A stretch of 8,118 nucleotides of DNA from Cyanobacteria bacterium UBA8803. Its GTDB lineage: Bacteria > Cyanobacteriota > Cyanobacteriia > Cyanobacteriales > Coleofasciculaceae. Location: NCBI GenBank assembly GCA_003505715.1, contig DNXU01000118.1:1-8118 (forward strand), in the 5' to 3' direction. The translations under genes and the position numbers were made by a program. The notes beneath the pieces were generated by a model. The model was not told the origin of the DNA, did not search any database, and worked only from the letters and a program-made list of their open reading frames with translations. This document shows, in pieces, positions 1 to 6,783 of this stretch (the first letter of the stretch is position 1; every line of letters begins with the position of its first letter).

Positions 1-30
1 TCACTCCCTCACCCCCTCACCCTCTCCCTT
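1..30. repeat. Pyrimidine-rich CTCAC/CCCTC micro-repeat upstream of the WD40 gene
   Basis: The first 30 bases are almost purely C, T and A, made of imperfect copies of CTCACC and CCCTC. Such low-complexity tracts are frequent between genes in filamentous cyanobacteria. The tract lies just before the start of the WD40 gene and offers no visible -10, -35 or Shine-Dalgarno element. The window edge cuts it, so its full extent is unknown. Confidence 0.4.
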
Positions 31-46
31 TAACATTAATTCTTCG

Positions 47-3000
47 ATGAACTCAGAACCGAAATCAGCTTTTGCCTATCACGTTGGGGGAAGCTTGCCG
101 CTTAATGCTCCTACCTATGTGGTTCGGCAGGCAGACTCTGACCTCTATGAAGGATTGAAGGCAGGGGAATTTTGTTACGTGCTGAATTCCCGACAAATGG
201 GCAAGTCTAGCTTGCGGCTACGCACTATGCAGCGGCTGAAATCTGAGGGAATTGCCTGTGGTGCTATTGACATTACTGCTATTGGCACGTCGGATATTAC
301 CCCAGAGCAGTGGTATGCCGGGGTGATTGACAGCATTGTCAGTAGCCTGGATTGGTATGACTTTTTTGATTTAGAGGAGTGGTGGACAAGTTATAGTTCG
401 CTCTCCAATGTCAAGCGGTTTAGTAAGTTTCTGGAAGAGGTTCTCCTTAAATCGATTTCCCAAAAGATTGTTATTTTTATCGATGAAATTGATAGCATTC
501 TCAGTTTAAAGTTTAATATTGATGACTTTTTTGCCGCAATTCGGGATTGTTACAACAAACGAGCCGATCGGGCTGAGTATGGGCGACTGACCTTTGCTTT
601 GATGGGGGTAGCGACGCCATCAGATTTAATTCAAGACAAGCGACGAACACCTTTTAATATTGGGCGTGCCATTGAATTATCAGGCTTTCAGCTTCAGGAA
701 GCTCAACCGTTGGCTTGGGGATTAGCGCACAAAGCTAGCAATCCCCAAGAGATTCTGAGAGAGGTTTTGGCTTGGACAGGTGGGCAACCGTTTCTCACCC
801 AGAAGGTTTGTCAGCTGGTTCTGAGTACCAAAGACTCGATTCCTACAGGCGGTGAGGCACGCTGGGTAGAGAATTGGGTTCAAAAGTGTATTATTGAGAA
901 CTGGGAAGCTTTCGATGAACCAGAGCATTTGAAGACGATCCGCGATCGCATTACTAGAAGCGAACAACGCGCTAGCCGCTTACTAGGGATATATCAGCGA
1001 ATTTTGCAACAGGGAGCAATACCTGCCGATAGCAGTTCCGAACAAATGGAATTGCGGTTGTCGGGGTTGGTAGTTAAGCAACAAGGAAAATTACGAGCTG
1101 CTAACGGCATCTATGAAGCGGTTTTTAACCGAAGTTGGGTTGAGCAAGAATTAGCATCTCTACGGCCTTACAGTCAAGCCATTACTGCCTGGTTAGTGTC
1201 CCACTGTGAGGATAAATCGCGGTTATTGCGAGGACAGGCATTACACGATGCTTTAGAGTGGGCAGTAAACAAAAGCTTGAGTGTTGAGGATTACGATTTT
1301 TTAGCAGCTAGTCAGAAGTTAGACAAACATATTGCCTTGGAGGCCGAGAGACAGGCCAAAGAGATATTAGCTGAAGCTCAATCTAAAGCTGAATTCGCCT
1401 TAGAAGAAGAGAAAAAAGCCAATCAACGGTTGCTCAAGGCACAACAGAAGACCAAGCATATCATCCGTGCCTGGATATTAGGGGTGATGCTCAGTTCTTT
1501 AATGGCAGTCGCGATCGCCCTTTGGGCAAGATCGACTCTTAACGCCGTCAAACAGGGCACCACCCTAGAGCGGCAAGGGATCAGGGCTTTACAACAGTTT
1601 GACTCGGCTGAAATTGAATCTTTACTCTTAGCAATCAAAAGTGCTAAAGAGTTAAAAAAGATGGTCGGTCAGAGTCGGATTTTGCCAAATTATCCCGCCG
1701 TTAGCCCCTTATTAGCCTTACAAACCATTCTTGACAAAATCCACGAACAAAATCAGTTCAGCGGACATCAAAGTGAAGTTTATGATGTGAGTTTCAGTCC
1801 AGATGGGCAGGAATTAGTCACCGTAGAAAAAAATGGCCTAGTTCGGCTGTGGCATCGGACCGGACAGCAGCAGTTGCAGTGGCAGGGACAATCGGGAGAA
1901 CTTTATAGCGTAGAGTTCAGTCCCGATGGGCAACGCCTAGTTACAGGGGGAGAGGATGGCACAGCCAAGCTCTGGAATCGCTCCGGGCAGTTACTGGTAG
2001 AGTTGCATGGCCATAATCAAGCCTTAACCAGTTTGGATTTCAGTCCAAATGGGCAATTCTTAGCGACAGCTGGAAAAGACGATACGGTGCTACTTTGGAA
2101 TCAAGCAGGGTTAAAACTTTACCGATGGGAAGCCAACCAAGGGAAGATCTGGGATGTCAGTTTTAGTCCGGACGGGCAGCGCCTTGCTACAGCCGGAGAA
2201 GATGGTACAGTTCGGCTGTGGAACCGATCGGGACGGCAACTCCTGAAATTAAAAGGTCATCAAGAAGCTGTGTTTAATGTGAGTTTTAGCCCCGATGGAC
2301 AACGCTTAGCTTCGGCAGGATTCGATGGTACGATCTTGCTTTGGAATTCTTCAGGACAGCAGGTTGGTCGATTCAACAGCCAGCAGACTGTGGTAACCAG
2401 CGTGAATTTCAGTCCCGATGGGCAACGCCTAGCTACCACAGGCACAGATGGTACAGTCCGCATTTGGAATCTGGAAGGAGAAGAACTGAACCGATTGAAC
2501 GGTCATCAGGGATGGGTCTACAGTGCCAGCTTTAGTGCAGATGGGAGATATCTAGCGACGGCGGGAAAGGATGCCACGGCGCGACTCTGGAACCTGGTAG
2601 GACAACAGCAGATGGCACAGACGGCTCATGAAAACCCGATTTGGGCTTTGGACTTTAGCCCCGATGGGCAGAATTTTGCCACTGCGGGGATCAAAGATAG
2701 TAAAGTTCGTCTTTGGGATCTATCAGGAAAGCTACAGGCGGAATGGCCAACTGCTCAAGGTGGCATTGAGAGCTTAAGTTTTAGCCCCGATGGCAAGTAC
2801 CTGGCAACTGTAGGGGCGGATGGTATCATTGCTATTTGGAACCGAACGGGACTTTTAATCAGGAGATTCCCAGCTCATCCCAGCAAAATTTACAGCGTCA
2901 AATTCAGCCCTAACGGACAGCGCTTAATCACTGCCGGTGCTGACGGTACAGTTCGGTGTTGGAGTTTAGCGGGAAAAAAGCTAATTCAATTAAACGGTCA

Positions 3001-3574
3001 TGAGGGGATTGTTTTCCAGGCAAATTTCAGTCCAGATGGGCGGTATATTGCTACAGCTGGAGAGGATGGTACCGCACGACTCTGGAAAGTCTCAGGCCAA
3101 CAGATTACTCAATGGCAAGGTCATCAAGGCAAGGTCTACAGCGTAGAGTTTAGCCCAGATGGAAAGCACTTAGCGACAGCAGGCGCAGATGGAACGGCAC
3201 GACTGTGGACGCTATCGGGGCAACAAATCAGCAAGTTTGAGGGTCATCAAGGCAAGGTCTACAGCGTGGAATTTAGTCCAGATGGAAAGCACTTAACTAC
3301 AGCCGGACTTGATGGGACGACACGATTGTGGATTCTATCCGGACAACAAATAGCTCACTTTAACAGCCACCAGTATGGAGCCAACAGAATTGTGTTTAGC
3401 CCTGATGGCACGCGGTTTGCTACAGTAGGGGAGGATGGGATGGTGCGTCTTGAGAAGGTTGAAGACTTAGATCAATTGCTTGTTCGAGGCTGTAAGTGGT
3501 TAAAAGAATACTTGGATAGCAATGCTAGATCTTCCCATTTATGTAGTAATGGAGAATTGAAAGTTGAAAATTAA
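47..3574 (+). CDS. AAA-like NTPase domain / transmembrane / 14-repeat WD40 protein
   Basis: This 1175-residue protein is probably a membrane-anchored signalling or scaffold NTPase; its ligand and partners cannot be read from the sequence. Residues ~10-370 match the cyanobacterial AAA-like domain (AAA_35 type). The Walker A variant NSRQMGKSS (47-55) has Asn for the first Gly, as I recall is usual in this family, and Walker B is IVIFIDEID (141-149). A charged Ala/Glu/Lys-rich coiled coil spans ~425-470, followed by one membrane helix at ~473-493. Fourteen WD40 repeats of 40-42 residues run from 573 to 1145, most carrying FSPDGQ, DGT and LW motifs, enough for two seven-bladed propellers. The tail (1146-1175) has the GCKWLKEYL...HLC ending seen in related proteins. 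The ATG is the first in the window and fits the usual short lead before YHVGGSLPL, but no clear Shine-Dalgarno precedes it. The architecture recalls STAND NTPases, without a recognisable effector domain; that comparison is inference. Confidence 0.93.
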   Translation: MNSEPKSAFAYHVGGSLPLNAPTYVVRQADSDLYEGLKAGEFCYVLNSRQMGKSSLRLRTMQRLKSEGIACGAIDITAIGTSDITPEQWYAGVIDSIVSSLDWYDFFDLEEWWTSYSSLSNVKRFSKFLEEVLLKSISQKIVIFIDEIDSILSLKFNIDDFFAAIRDCYNKRADRAEYGRLTFALMGVATPSDLIQDKRRTPFNIGRAIELSGFQLQEAQPLAWGLAHKASNPQEILREVLAWTGGQPFLTQKVCQLVLSTKDSIPTGGEARWVENWVQKCIIENWEAFDEPEHLKTIRDRITRSEQRASRLLGIYQRILQQGAIPADSSSEQMELRLSGLVVKQQGKLRAANGIYEAVFNRSWVEQELASLRPYSQAITAWLVSHCEDKSRLLRGQALHDALEWAVNKSLSVEDYDFLAASQKLDKHIALEAERQAKEILAEAQSKAEFALEEEKKANQRLLKAQQKTKHIIRAWILGVMLSSLMAVAIALWARSTLNAVKQGTTLERQGIRALQQFDSAEIESLLLAIKSAKELKKMVGQSRILPNYPAVSPLLALQTILDKIHEQNQFSGHQSEVYDVSFSPDGQELVTVEKNGLVRLWHRTGQQQLQWQGQSGELYSVEFSPDGQRLVTGGEDGTAKLWNRSGQLLVELHGHNQALTSLDFSPNGQFLATAGKDDTVLLWNQAGLKLYRWEANQGKIWDVSFSPDGQRLATAGEDGTVRLWNRSGRQLLKLKGHQEAVFNVSFSPDGQRLASAGFDGTILLWNSSGQQVGRFNSQQTVVTSVNFSPDGQRLATTGTDGTVRIWNLEGEELNRLNGHQGWVYSASFSADGRYLATAGKDATARLWNLVGQQQMAQTAHENPIWALDFSPDGQNFATAGIKDSKVRLWDLSGKLQAEWPTAQGGIESLSFSPDGKYLATVGADGIIAIWNRTGLLIRRFPAHPSKIYSVKFSPNGQRLITAGADGTVRCWSLAGKKLIQLNGHEGIVFQANFSPDGRYIATAGEDGTARLWKVSGQQITQWQGHQGKVYSVEFSPDGKHLATAGADGTARLWTLSGQQISKFEGHQGKVYSVEFSPDGKHLTTAGLDGTTRLWILSGQQIAHFNSHQYGANRIVFSPDGTRFATVGEDGMVRLEKVEDLDQLLVRGCKWLKEYLDSNARSSHLCSNGELKVEN
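3116..3361 (+). repeat. Near-identical tandem pair of WD40-coding units (repeats 12 and 13)
   Basis: Two 123-bp units lie head to tail inside the WD40 gene, starting at 3116 and 3239. They encode 41 residues each and agree at 34 of 41 positions. The stretch from the [11 protein letters not shown] motif through GKHL is identical in protein and nearly so in DNA. They are clearly more alike than the other twelve repeats, so this is probably the most recent blade duplication or a gene-conversion tract. Confidence 0.8.
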
Positions 3575-3595
3575 CAATTGGAAATTGGGATTTTT
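3552..3595 (+). terminator. AT-rich AATTG repeat tail and weak hairpin after the WD40 gene
   Basis: The last codons of the WD40 gene and the bases after its stop form an AT-rich series of AATTGAAA / AATTGG units. Within it, CAATT (3575-3579) and AATTG (3583-3587) can pair around a GGA loop, and GGA plus five T follow (3588-3595). This resembles an intrinsic terminator, but a 5-bp AT-rich stem is weak. It may instead be an interspersed AT-rich repeat that ends up supplying the last residues of the protein. Confidence 0.3.
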
Positions 3596-3704
3596 CTAGT
3601 GGGAGTTGTGATTGATCCGGATAATTGCCAGAGTGAGAAGGAATGACCAGTGAGCTATCAAAATCGCCCAATAATAGGTGTAAATTCACCAAGGGTAAGG
3701 AGCC

Positions 3705-3908
3705 ATGAGATTATTTAATCTTATTTTAGGCATCGGCATACTCAATATCTCTAATACCTTGCCGACCCTGTTGCATAATGAGTTCAACGAAACTTATTAT
3801 AATACATTCTCTGTATCCTCAAGTTTTTACCTAGCCGACAAATACGATCTGCCTAGGCGGGAGACTAGTTTACCGCCATCTGATAGCAGGACTGGAGGGA
3901 GTCGATAG
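3705..3908 (+). CDS. Small ORF with secretion-signal-like N-terminus; possible truncated gene remnant
   Basis: This encodes 67 residues of unknown function. The N-terminus is signal-like: Arg2, then a hydrophobic stretch to about residue 23. The C-terminus (DLPRRETSLPPSDSRTGGSR, 48-67) resembles the Pro/Arg/Gly linker (of the kind APGRREPGGTRG) that, from memory, follows the signal peptide in some secreted cyanobacterial proteins such as the DUF928 family. The stop falls exactly where such a protein would continue into its folded domain, so this could be the 5' remnant of a broken gene. A purine-rich TAAGGAG lies at 3696-3702, but only 2 nt from the ATG, closer than normal. No continuation is visible in any frame downstream. 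The gene may be real, a remnant or chance. Confidence 0.35.
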   Translation: MRLFNLILGIGILNISNTLPTLLHNEFNETYYNTFSVSSSFYLADKYDLPRRETSLPPSDSRTGGSR

Positions 3909-3937
3909 TGCGCGTGAAAAACTTATCAGCATCAATG

Positions 3938-4073
3938 GTAGGGGCGGGTTTAGCGACCAATATTGTGGGCTTCACAGATATTTTTTAAGCCTAATATCTG
4001 TAGGGGCGGGTTTAGCGACAAATATTTTGGACTCCGCAGATATGACTTAAGTCAAAACCCGCCCCGCCACAGG
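3938..4073. repeat. Composite interspersed repeat: two direct copies plus one inverted GGGGCGGGTTT arm
   Basis: Two 44-bp direct copies start with GTAGGGGCGGGTTTAGCGAC and end with CAGATAT, at 3938-3981 and 4000-4043 (offset 62 bp). An inverted arm, AAACCCGCCCC at 4055-4065, is the exact complement of GGGGCGGGTTT at 4003-4013. The second copy plus this arm therefore forms an element of about 70 bp with inverted ends. Two more dyads lie inside: ACAGATAT/ATATCTGT (3974-3981 with 3994-4001) and the palindrome GACTTAAGTC (4044-4053). I see no coding capacity and no clear target-site duplication. It resembles the short palindromic, MITE-like repeats common in cyanobacterial genomes. Confidence 0.75.
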
Positions 4074-4121
4074 TTTTATTATGGTTAATCAACCGGACAT
4101 GATATGAGGGCTATTTAGGGC

Positions 4122-4164
4122 AAAAATACCCCCCGATCCTTCCTGGTTAGCGGGGATCGGGGGG
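4122..4164 (-). terminator. Second, distal intrinsic terminator downstream of ycf35
   Basis: Read on the minus strand, CCCCCCGATCC (4164-4154) pairs perfectly with GGATCGGGGGG (4139-4129) in an 11-bp GC-rich stem with a 14-nt loop. TATTTTT follows (4128-4122). This is a strong rho-independent terminator and backs up the one nearer to ycf35. Its partial symmetry might also slow plus-strand transcription, but no T-run follows on that side. Confidence 0.8.
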
Positions 4165-4191
4165 TCAATCTACAAGTCCTAGTGGCTAAGG

Positions 4192-4221
4192 AAAAAAACG
4201 GGTCAACCTCGGTCAACCCGT
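4192..4221 (-). terminator. Proximal intrinsic terminator of ycf35
   Basis: On the minus strand, ACGGGT and ACCCGT form the base of a stem that extends through two G-U pairs and ACC/GGT to a tight loop. Seven T follow directly (4198-4192). It begins 23 nt after the ycf35 stop codon, the classic position for a rho-independent terminator. Confidence 0.85.
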
Positions 4222-4244
4222 GAGCTTGGGAACGCCTAGATGGA

Positions 4245-4598
4245 CTATTTTTGCAGAACCAGCTTCACGTTGGCATTCTGCAAGCCGCGCTGCTTGACCT
4301 CTGCCAAGGTCTTGTTGACGGCATATTTCTGATTGATCGAGTTGATCAGCTCGGTTTGGTTGTGCTTTTTGGCAACACCCCACAGGTCAGCAATCAGGTC
4401 AAAGGAACCATCGCTATTGCGAGACCAGCCGAGGTCATACTCGCCTTCCAGAACGGCAACCAAGTCGGCACGAACCCGTTGACCGTTGTAGCCGCGCACG
4501 TCGGCATCTGTTTTAACGGAGATACCCAGATCGCGAAGAGAAGCCTTCAGAATTTCGGCATCGGTGATCTTGGTGCGCAGAGTGCTAAAGTGAGACAT
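4245..4598 (-). CDS. ycf35: Ycf35 family protein (DUF1257)
   Basis: This encodes 117 residues matching the conserved Ycf35/DUF1257 family of cyanobacteria and some algal plastids. Family hallmarks are the MSHFSTLRTKI start, the ADVRGYNGQRVRADLV segment, the aspartate/tryptophan-rich DLGWSRNSDGSFDLIADLWG core (55-74) and the C-terminal QKYAVNKTLAEVKQRGL stretch. Length is close to the usual ~115-130 residues. There is no signal peptide or membrane span, so it should be soluble. Its biochemical function is not established. The ATG is supported by an excellent Shine-Dalgarno at 4605-4610. It lies 147 bp downstream of ycf46 in the same direction, with a hairpin-rich spacer and a plausible promoter of its own, and two tandem terminators follow. 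Family assignment is confident; a functional link to Ycf46 is inferred from position only. Confidence 0.93.
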   Translation of the reverse strand: MSHFSTLRTKITDAEILKASLRDLGISVKTDADVRGYNGQRVRADLVAVLEGEYDLGWSRNSDGSFDLIADLWGVAKKHNQTELINSINQKYAVNKTLAEVKQRGLQNANVKLVLQK

Positions 4599-4604
4599 TA
4601 GATT

Positions 4605-4610
4605 TCCTCC
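4605..4610 (-). promoter_or_regulatory. Strong ribosome binding site for ycf35
   Basis: On the minus strand GGAGGA lies 6 nt before the ATG of ycf35, nearly a full anti-Shine-Dalgarno match. It fixes the start codon. It is the only strong, well-spaced site in this window, since the other genes here have weak or no Shine-Dalgarno, so ycf35 is probably well translated. Confidence 0.8.
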
Positions 4611-4641
4611 AGTAGAGATAGAAAAGAAACGACAACGTAGC

Positions 4642-4669
4642 GTTTTACTTTGGTAATGAGCCGAGTCAA
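4642..4669 (-). promoter_or_regulatory. Candidate sigma70-type promoter for ycf35
   Basis: On the minus strand TTGACT (4669-4664, five of six to the -35 consensus) is followed after 16 bp by TAAAAC (4647-4642, four of six to TATAAT). Transcription would begin near 4635, giving a leader of about 36 nt that contains the strong ribosome binding site. This allows ycf35 to be expressed apart from ycf46. It rests on motif match only. Confidence 0.4.
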
Positions 4670-4693
4670 GAAACTCTGCCCTTTTTTTTAACT

Positions 4694-4737
4694 GCTAGCA
4701 ATCGTTTGCTAGCCTTTACTCCTGTTGGGAGCAGGAG
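4694..4737 (-). other. Two adjacent stem-loops in the ycf46-ycf35 spacer
   Basis: The first has the 6-bp arms CTCCTG/CAGGAG (4719-4724 and 4732-4737), extendable by AAAG/CTTT with a bulge. The second is a perfect 8-bp stem, GCTAGCAA/TTGCTAGC (4694-4701 and 4706-4713), with a 4-nt loop. Neither is followed by a T-run on the minus strand; the second is followed by an A-run (complement of the T tract at 4682-4689). They are therefore not standard terminators and may act as 3'-end protection, a processing site or partial attenuation after ycf46. Confidence 0.6.
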
Positions 4738-4745
4738 AAAGCTTG

Positions 4746-6257
4746 TTAGAACTCCAGCCGCTGATATTCAGCAACGGAGGCGGCTGCAGGTCGCGCTCGC
4801 TGTCTGGCCCAGTCCCGCAGGGCCGTTACCTGCTCTGTCATTGTCCGAGACAGTGGCAGAGTTGCCTTAATAGCCGCAATAATATCTAGTTGGGTGAATT
4901 CCCGGTCTTGAGCAAAAGCTTCGTACATGGCGGCAACTAGGGCTTGCTCAATTTCAGCTCCGGAAAAACCATCGGAAACCTTCGCCAATTGCTCCAGGTC
5001 AAAGCGAGCAATCTCTCTACGCCGCTTGCTCAGGTGAATGTTAAAGATTTGCTGGCGCTCTTCTGGAGTTGGTAAATCCACAAAGAATATCTCATCAAAG
5101 CGACCTTTGCGGAGAAACTCCCCAGGTAGGCGCTCCACTCGGTTTGCTGTCGCCATCACAAACACAGGTGAGGTTTTTTCTTGCATCCAGGTTAGGAAAG
5201 AACCAAAGATGCGGCTTGATGTACCCCCATCTGAGTCGGAAGAACCGCTGCTGCCAGCAAACGACTTATCGAGTTCGTCGATGAAGAGAATGGCTGGAGA
5301 AATTGATTCTGCTGTTTTGAGGGCGTTGCGCAGGTTGGCTTCCGATCGCCCTACCATTGAACCATCATACACCCGACCCATATCTAGCCGCAGCAGCGGC
5401 AAGCCCCAAAGGCGAGAGGTGGTTTTAGCAATCAGGGATTTCCCACAACCCGGAACCCCTAGAATCAACATGCCTTTAGGTTGCGGCAATCCGTATTCTC
5501 TTGCCCGTTCGGTAAAGGCATTGGAACGCTGTTTAAGCCATCGCTTGAGTTCCTCTAAACCGCCAACCGAATCCAGGGTTTCATCTTGTTCTATGTACTC
5601 TAGAATACCATTACGTCGGATCAGCTGCTTTTTCTCAGAAAGGACAATCTCCACCTCTGCTTCGGTAAGACGCCCCGCTTTAACCTGGGCTTTCCGATAA
5701 ACCTTCTCGGCTTCATCCCGGGTCAATCCTAAAGCAGCTTTCAGAAGCTTTTCCCTTGTTTCCGTCGTCGTGCGACGAACCTTGGTTTGCTCCAGCTGGC
5801 GAGATAACACTTGGTTGAGTTCCGTTAAGTCTGGCAACGGGTAGTCGAGAACGACCACTTCCTTCTCCAGTTCAATGGGAACTTGCTGCATCGGAGACAT
5901 CAGAATAATAGTCTTCTGAGCGTCCTTGAAGCTCGCGATCGCATCCCGCAGCCACCTAGTTGTTGCTGGTGCATCGATAAAAGGATGTAAATCTTTAAAG
6001 ATAAAAATACCAGGTTCTTTCTGTTGAATAACCCATTGAATAGCAGCTTCTGGAGAGACCGTATTATGTTGAGTTACGTGGCGCGATTGGCCGTACTCCA
6101 CAATTCCATGAGTAACAGTCCATATGAAAACACGCCGCTGGTTGGACTTGGCTTGAGCAATCATGGCTATTGCCCGTTCAGTTCGCTCTTCCTCAGAAGT
6201 CACGAGGTAGATTAGAGGATATTGAGCTTGAATGAGAATACTGATCTCTTCTTGCAT
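4746..6257 (-). CDS. ycf46: AAA+ ATPase Ycf46
   Basis: This 503-residue soluble AAA+ protein matches the Ycf46 family of cyanobacteria and some algal plastids. Residues 1-140 form the N-terminal part, beginning with the typical ISILIQAQYPLIYLVTSEEE; a helical linker follows to ~225. The AAA+ core carries Walker A GVPGCGKS (267-274), Walker B AILFIDELD (322-330), sensor 1 ATAN (369-372), the FLRKGRFDE arginine-finger region (381-389) and the FSGAEIEQA C-lid motif (431-439). All key catalytic residues are present, so ATP hydrolysis is expected; the substrate is unknown. From memory, the Synechocystis homologue has been linked to CO2-use and stress responses. The ATG gives the conserved N-terminus, although the Shine-Dalgarno is weak (TAGG about 10 nt upstream). 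It lies 87 bp after the RHH-like gene in the same direction. Confidence 0.95.
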   Translation of the reverse strand: MQEEISILIQAQYPLIYLVTSEEERTERAIAMIAQAKSNQRRVFIWTVTHGIVEYGQSRHVTQHNTVSPEAAIQWVIQQKEPGIFIFKDLHPFIDAPATTRWLRDAIASFKDAQKTIILMSPMQQVPIELEKEVVVLDYPLPDLTELNQVLSRQLEQTKVRRTTTETREKLLKAALGLTRDEAEKVYRKAQVKAGRLTEAEVEIVLSEKKQLIRRNGILEYIEQDETLDSVGGLEELKRWLKQRSNAFTERAREYGLPQPKGMLILGVPGCGKSLIAKTTSRLWGLPLLRLDMGRVYDGSMVGRSEANLRNALKTAESISPAILFIDELDKSFAGSSGSSDSDGGTSSRIFGSFLTWMQEKTSPVFVMATANRVERLPGEFLRKGRFDEIFFVDLPTPEERQQIFNIHLSKRRREIARFDLEQLAKVSDGFSGAEIEQALVAAMYEAFAQDREFTQLDIIAAIKATLPLSRTMTEQVTALRDWARQRARPAAASVAEYQRLEF

Positions 6258-6304
6258 GACTATCGACCTAATTTAGAGACGGCACAACCACTACTCAAAC
6301 ATCA

Positions 6305-6339
6305 TCAAAAGAACTCTCACCCTCAGTTCTTACTTTTGA
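6305..6339 (-). other. Stem-loop between the RHH-like gene and ycf46
   Basis: On the minus strand TCAAA plus AGAACT pair with AGTTCT plus TTTGA (6335-6339 and 6325-6330 on one side, 6310-6315 and 6305-6309 on the other). This makes 11 bp interrupted by a 4-nt bulge, with a 9-nt loop. It begins 5 nt after the stop of the RHH-like gene. The T-run lies inside the 3' arm rather than after it, so it would be a leaky terminator at best, possibly lowering read-through into ycf46. Confidence 0.5.
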
Positions 6340-6344
6340 TAATA

Positions 6345-6695
6345 TCAACAGGGAACTAATTGTTCTTCTCCCTCAGAGGGAGTACGGGAACTTACTTCTT
6401 CTCGTACCTTTTCTACAGGCAGATCTTCATCTATAAGACTGGGCTGATTCTTTAAGGAAAGCATTTCCCCGTCTTTTATTACTACGGAACTAGAACATTC
6501 AGGACAGCTATAGACCCGATGGGTTTTCCCGTAGGATGCTTCGACCTCATCAACCACCTCCGGGTGGTGCAGATAGAATACGATTGCTCTCTCTACCATT
6601 GCCGACATTGAGTCTGAGTCAACCGCTGCTCTAATTTTGAGCTGGCGATGAAGTCCTGGTGGGAGATACAACGTAACCTTTTGCTTGTCTTGCAT
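6345..6695 (-). CDS. Ribbon-helix-helix-like protein with a CPEC motif
   Basis: This encodes 116 residues. The first ~45 look like a ribbon-helix-helix DNA-binding domain: a basic beta strand (KVTLYLPP, 6-13) followed by two helices (GLHRQLKIRAAV and MSAMVERAIVFYL). The middle has a single CPEC knuckle (Cys64, Cys67), and the acidic, Pro/Glu-rich tail ends in Cys116. One CxxC is half a zinc ribbon, so metal binding would need a dimer or another ligand. I chose the ATG at 6695 because MQDKQKVTLYLPP is a normal RHH start and because a promoter-like TTGACA overlaps the region just upstream of the longer start. An in-frame ATG at 6743 would add 16 residues unlike the family and has a GAGGGG sequence before it, so it remains possible. 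Co-directional with ycf46 (87 bp gap), it may regulate itself or that gene; no target is known. Confidence 0.8.
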   Translation of the reverse strand: MQDKQKVTLYLPPGLHRQLKIRAAVDSDSMSAMVERAIVFYLHHPEVVDEVEASYGKTHRVYSCPECSSSVVIKDGEMLSLKNQPSLIDEDLPVEKVREEVSSRTPSEGEEQLVPC

Positions 6696-6732
6696 ATGAT
6701 TTTCAATCGTTTTACCCGGGTATGTAAGCAAG

Positions 6733-6759
6733 ATTATCGACATTTCCCCTCGCTGTCAA
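6733..6759 (-). promoter_or_regulatory. Candidate promoter for the RHH-like gene
   Basis: On the minus strand a perfect -35 TTGACA (6759-6754) precedes GATAAT (6738-6733, five of six to the -10 consensus). The spacer is 15 bp, shorter than the ideal 17. Transcription would start near 6726, downstream of the ATG at 6743 and about 30 nt before the ATG at 6695, which favours the shorter protein. It is a motif match only. Confidence 0.4.
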
Positions 6760-6783
6760 GACATTAAACCGCTATGACAGCAT

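Larger units (their letters stand above)
3575..4244. other. Gene-poor, repeat-containing spacer between convergent genes
   Basis: This 670-bp gap separates the plus-strand WD40 gene from the minus-strand ycf35 gene. Its contents are the AT-rich tail, one doubtful small ORF (3705-3908), a composite GGGGCGGGTTT repeat (3938-4073) and two terminators serving ycf35. Positions 3596-3695 hold no feature I can support beyond a short GGTG...CACC dyad near 3678-3691. Positions 4074-4121 show nothing recognisable. Confidence 0.7.

Noticed and set aside
2260..2535. Short open frames on both strands within the WD40 region.
   Set aside because: These are by-products of the repeated WD40 codons and have no independent support.
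3938..4073. A CRISPR-like array.
   Set aside because: There are only two direct units, the repeats are 44 bp with an 18-bp gap, the third arm is inverted, and no cas gene is nearby.
4251..4601. A 116-codon open frame on the plus strand opposite ycf35.
   Set aside because: It is the mirror of the Ycf35 coding sequence. Ycf35 has clear family identity, a strong ribosome binding site and terminators on the minus strand.
5038..5700. A 220-codon open frame on the plus strand inside ycf46.
   Set aside because: It is antisense to well-conserved Ycf46 sequence covering the Walker A and B motifs. Its translation is rich in Ser and Arg, shows no recognisable domain and has no ribosome binding site.
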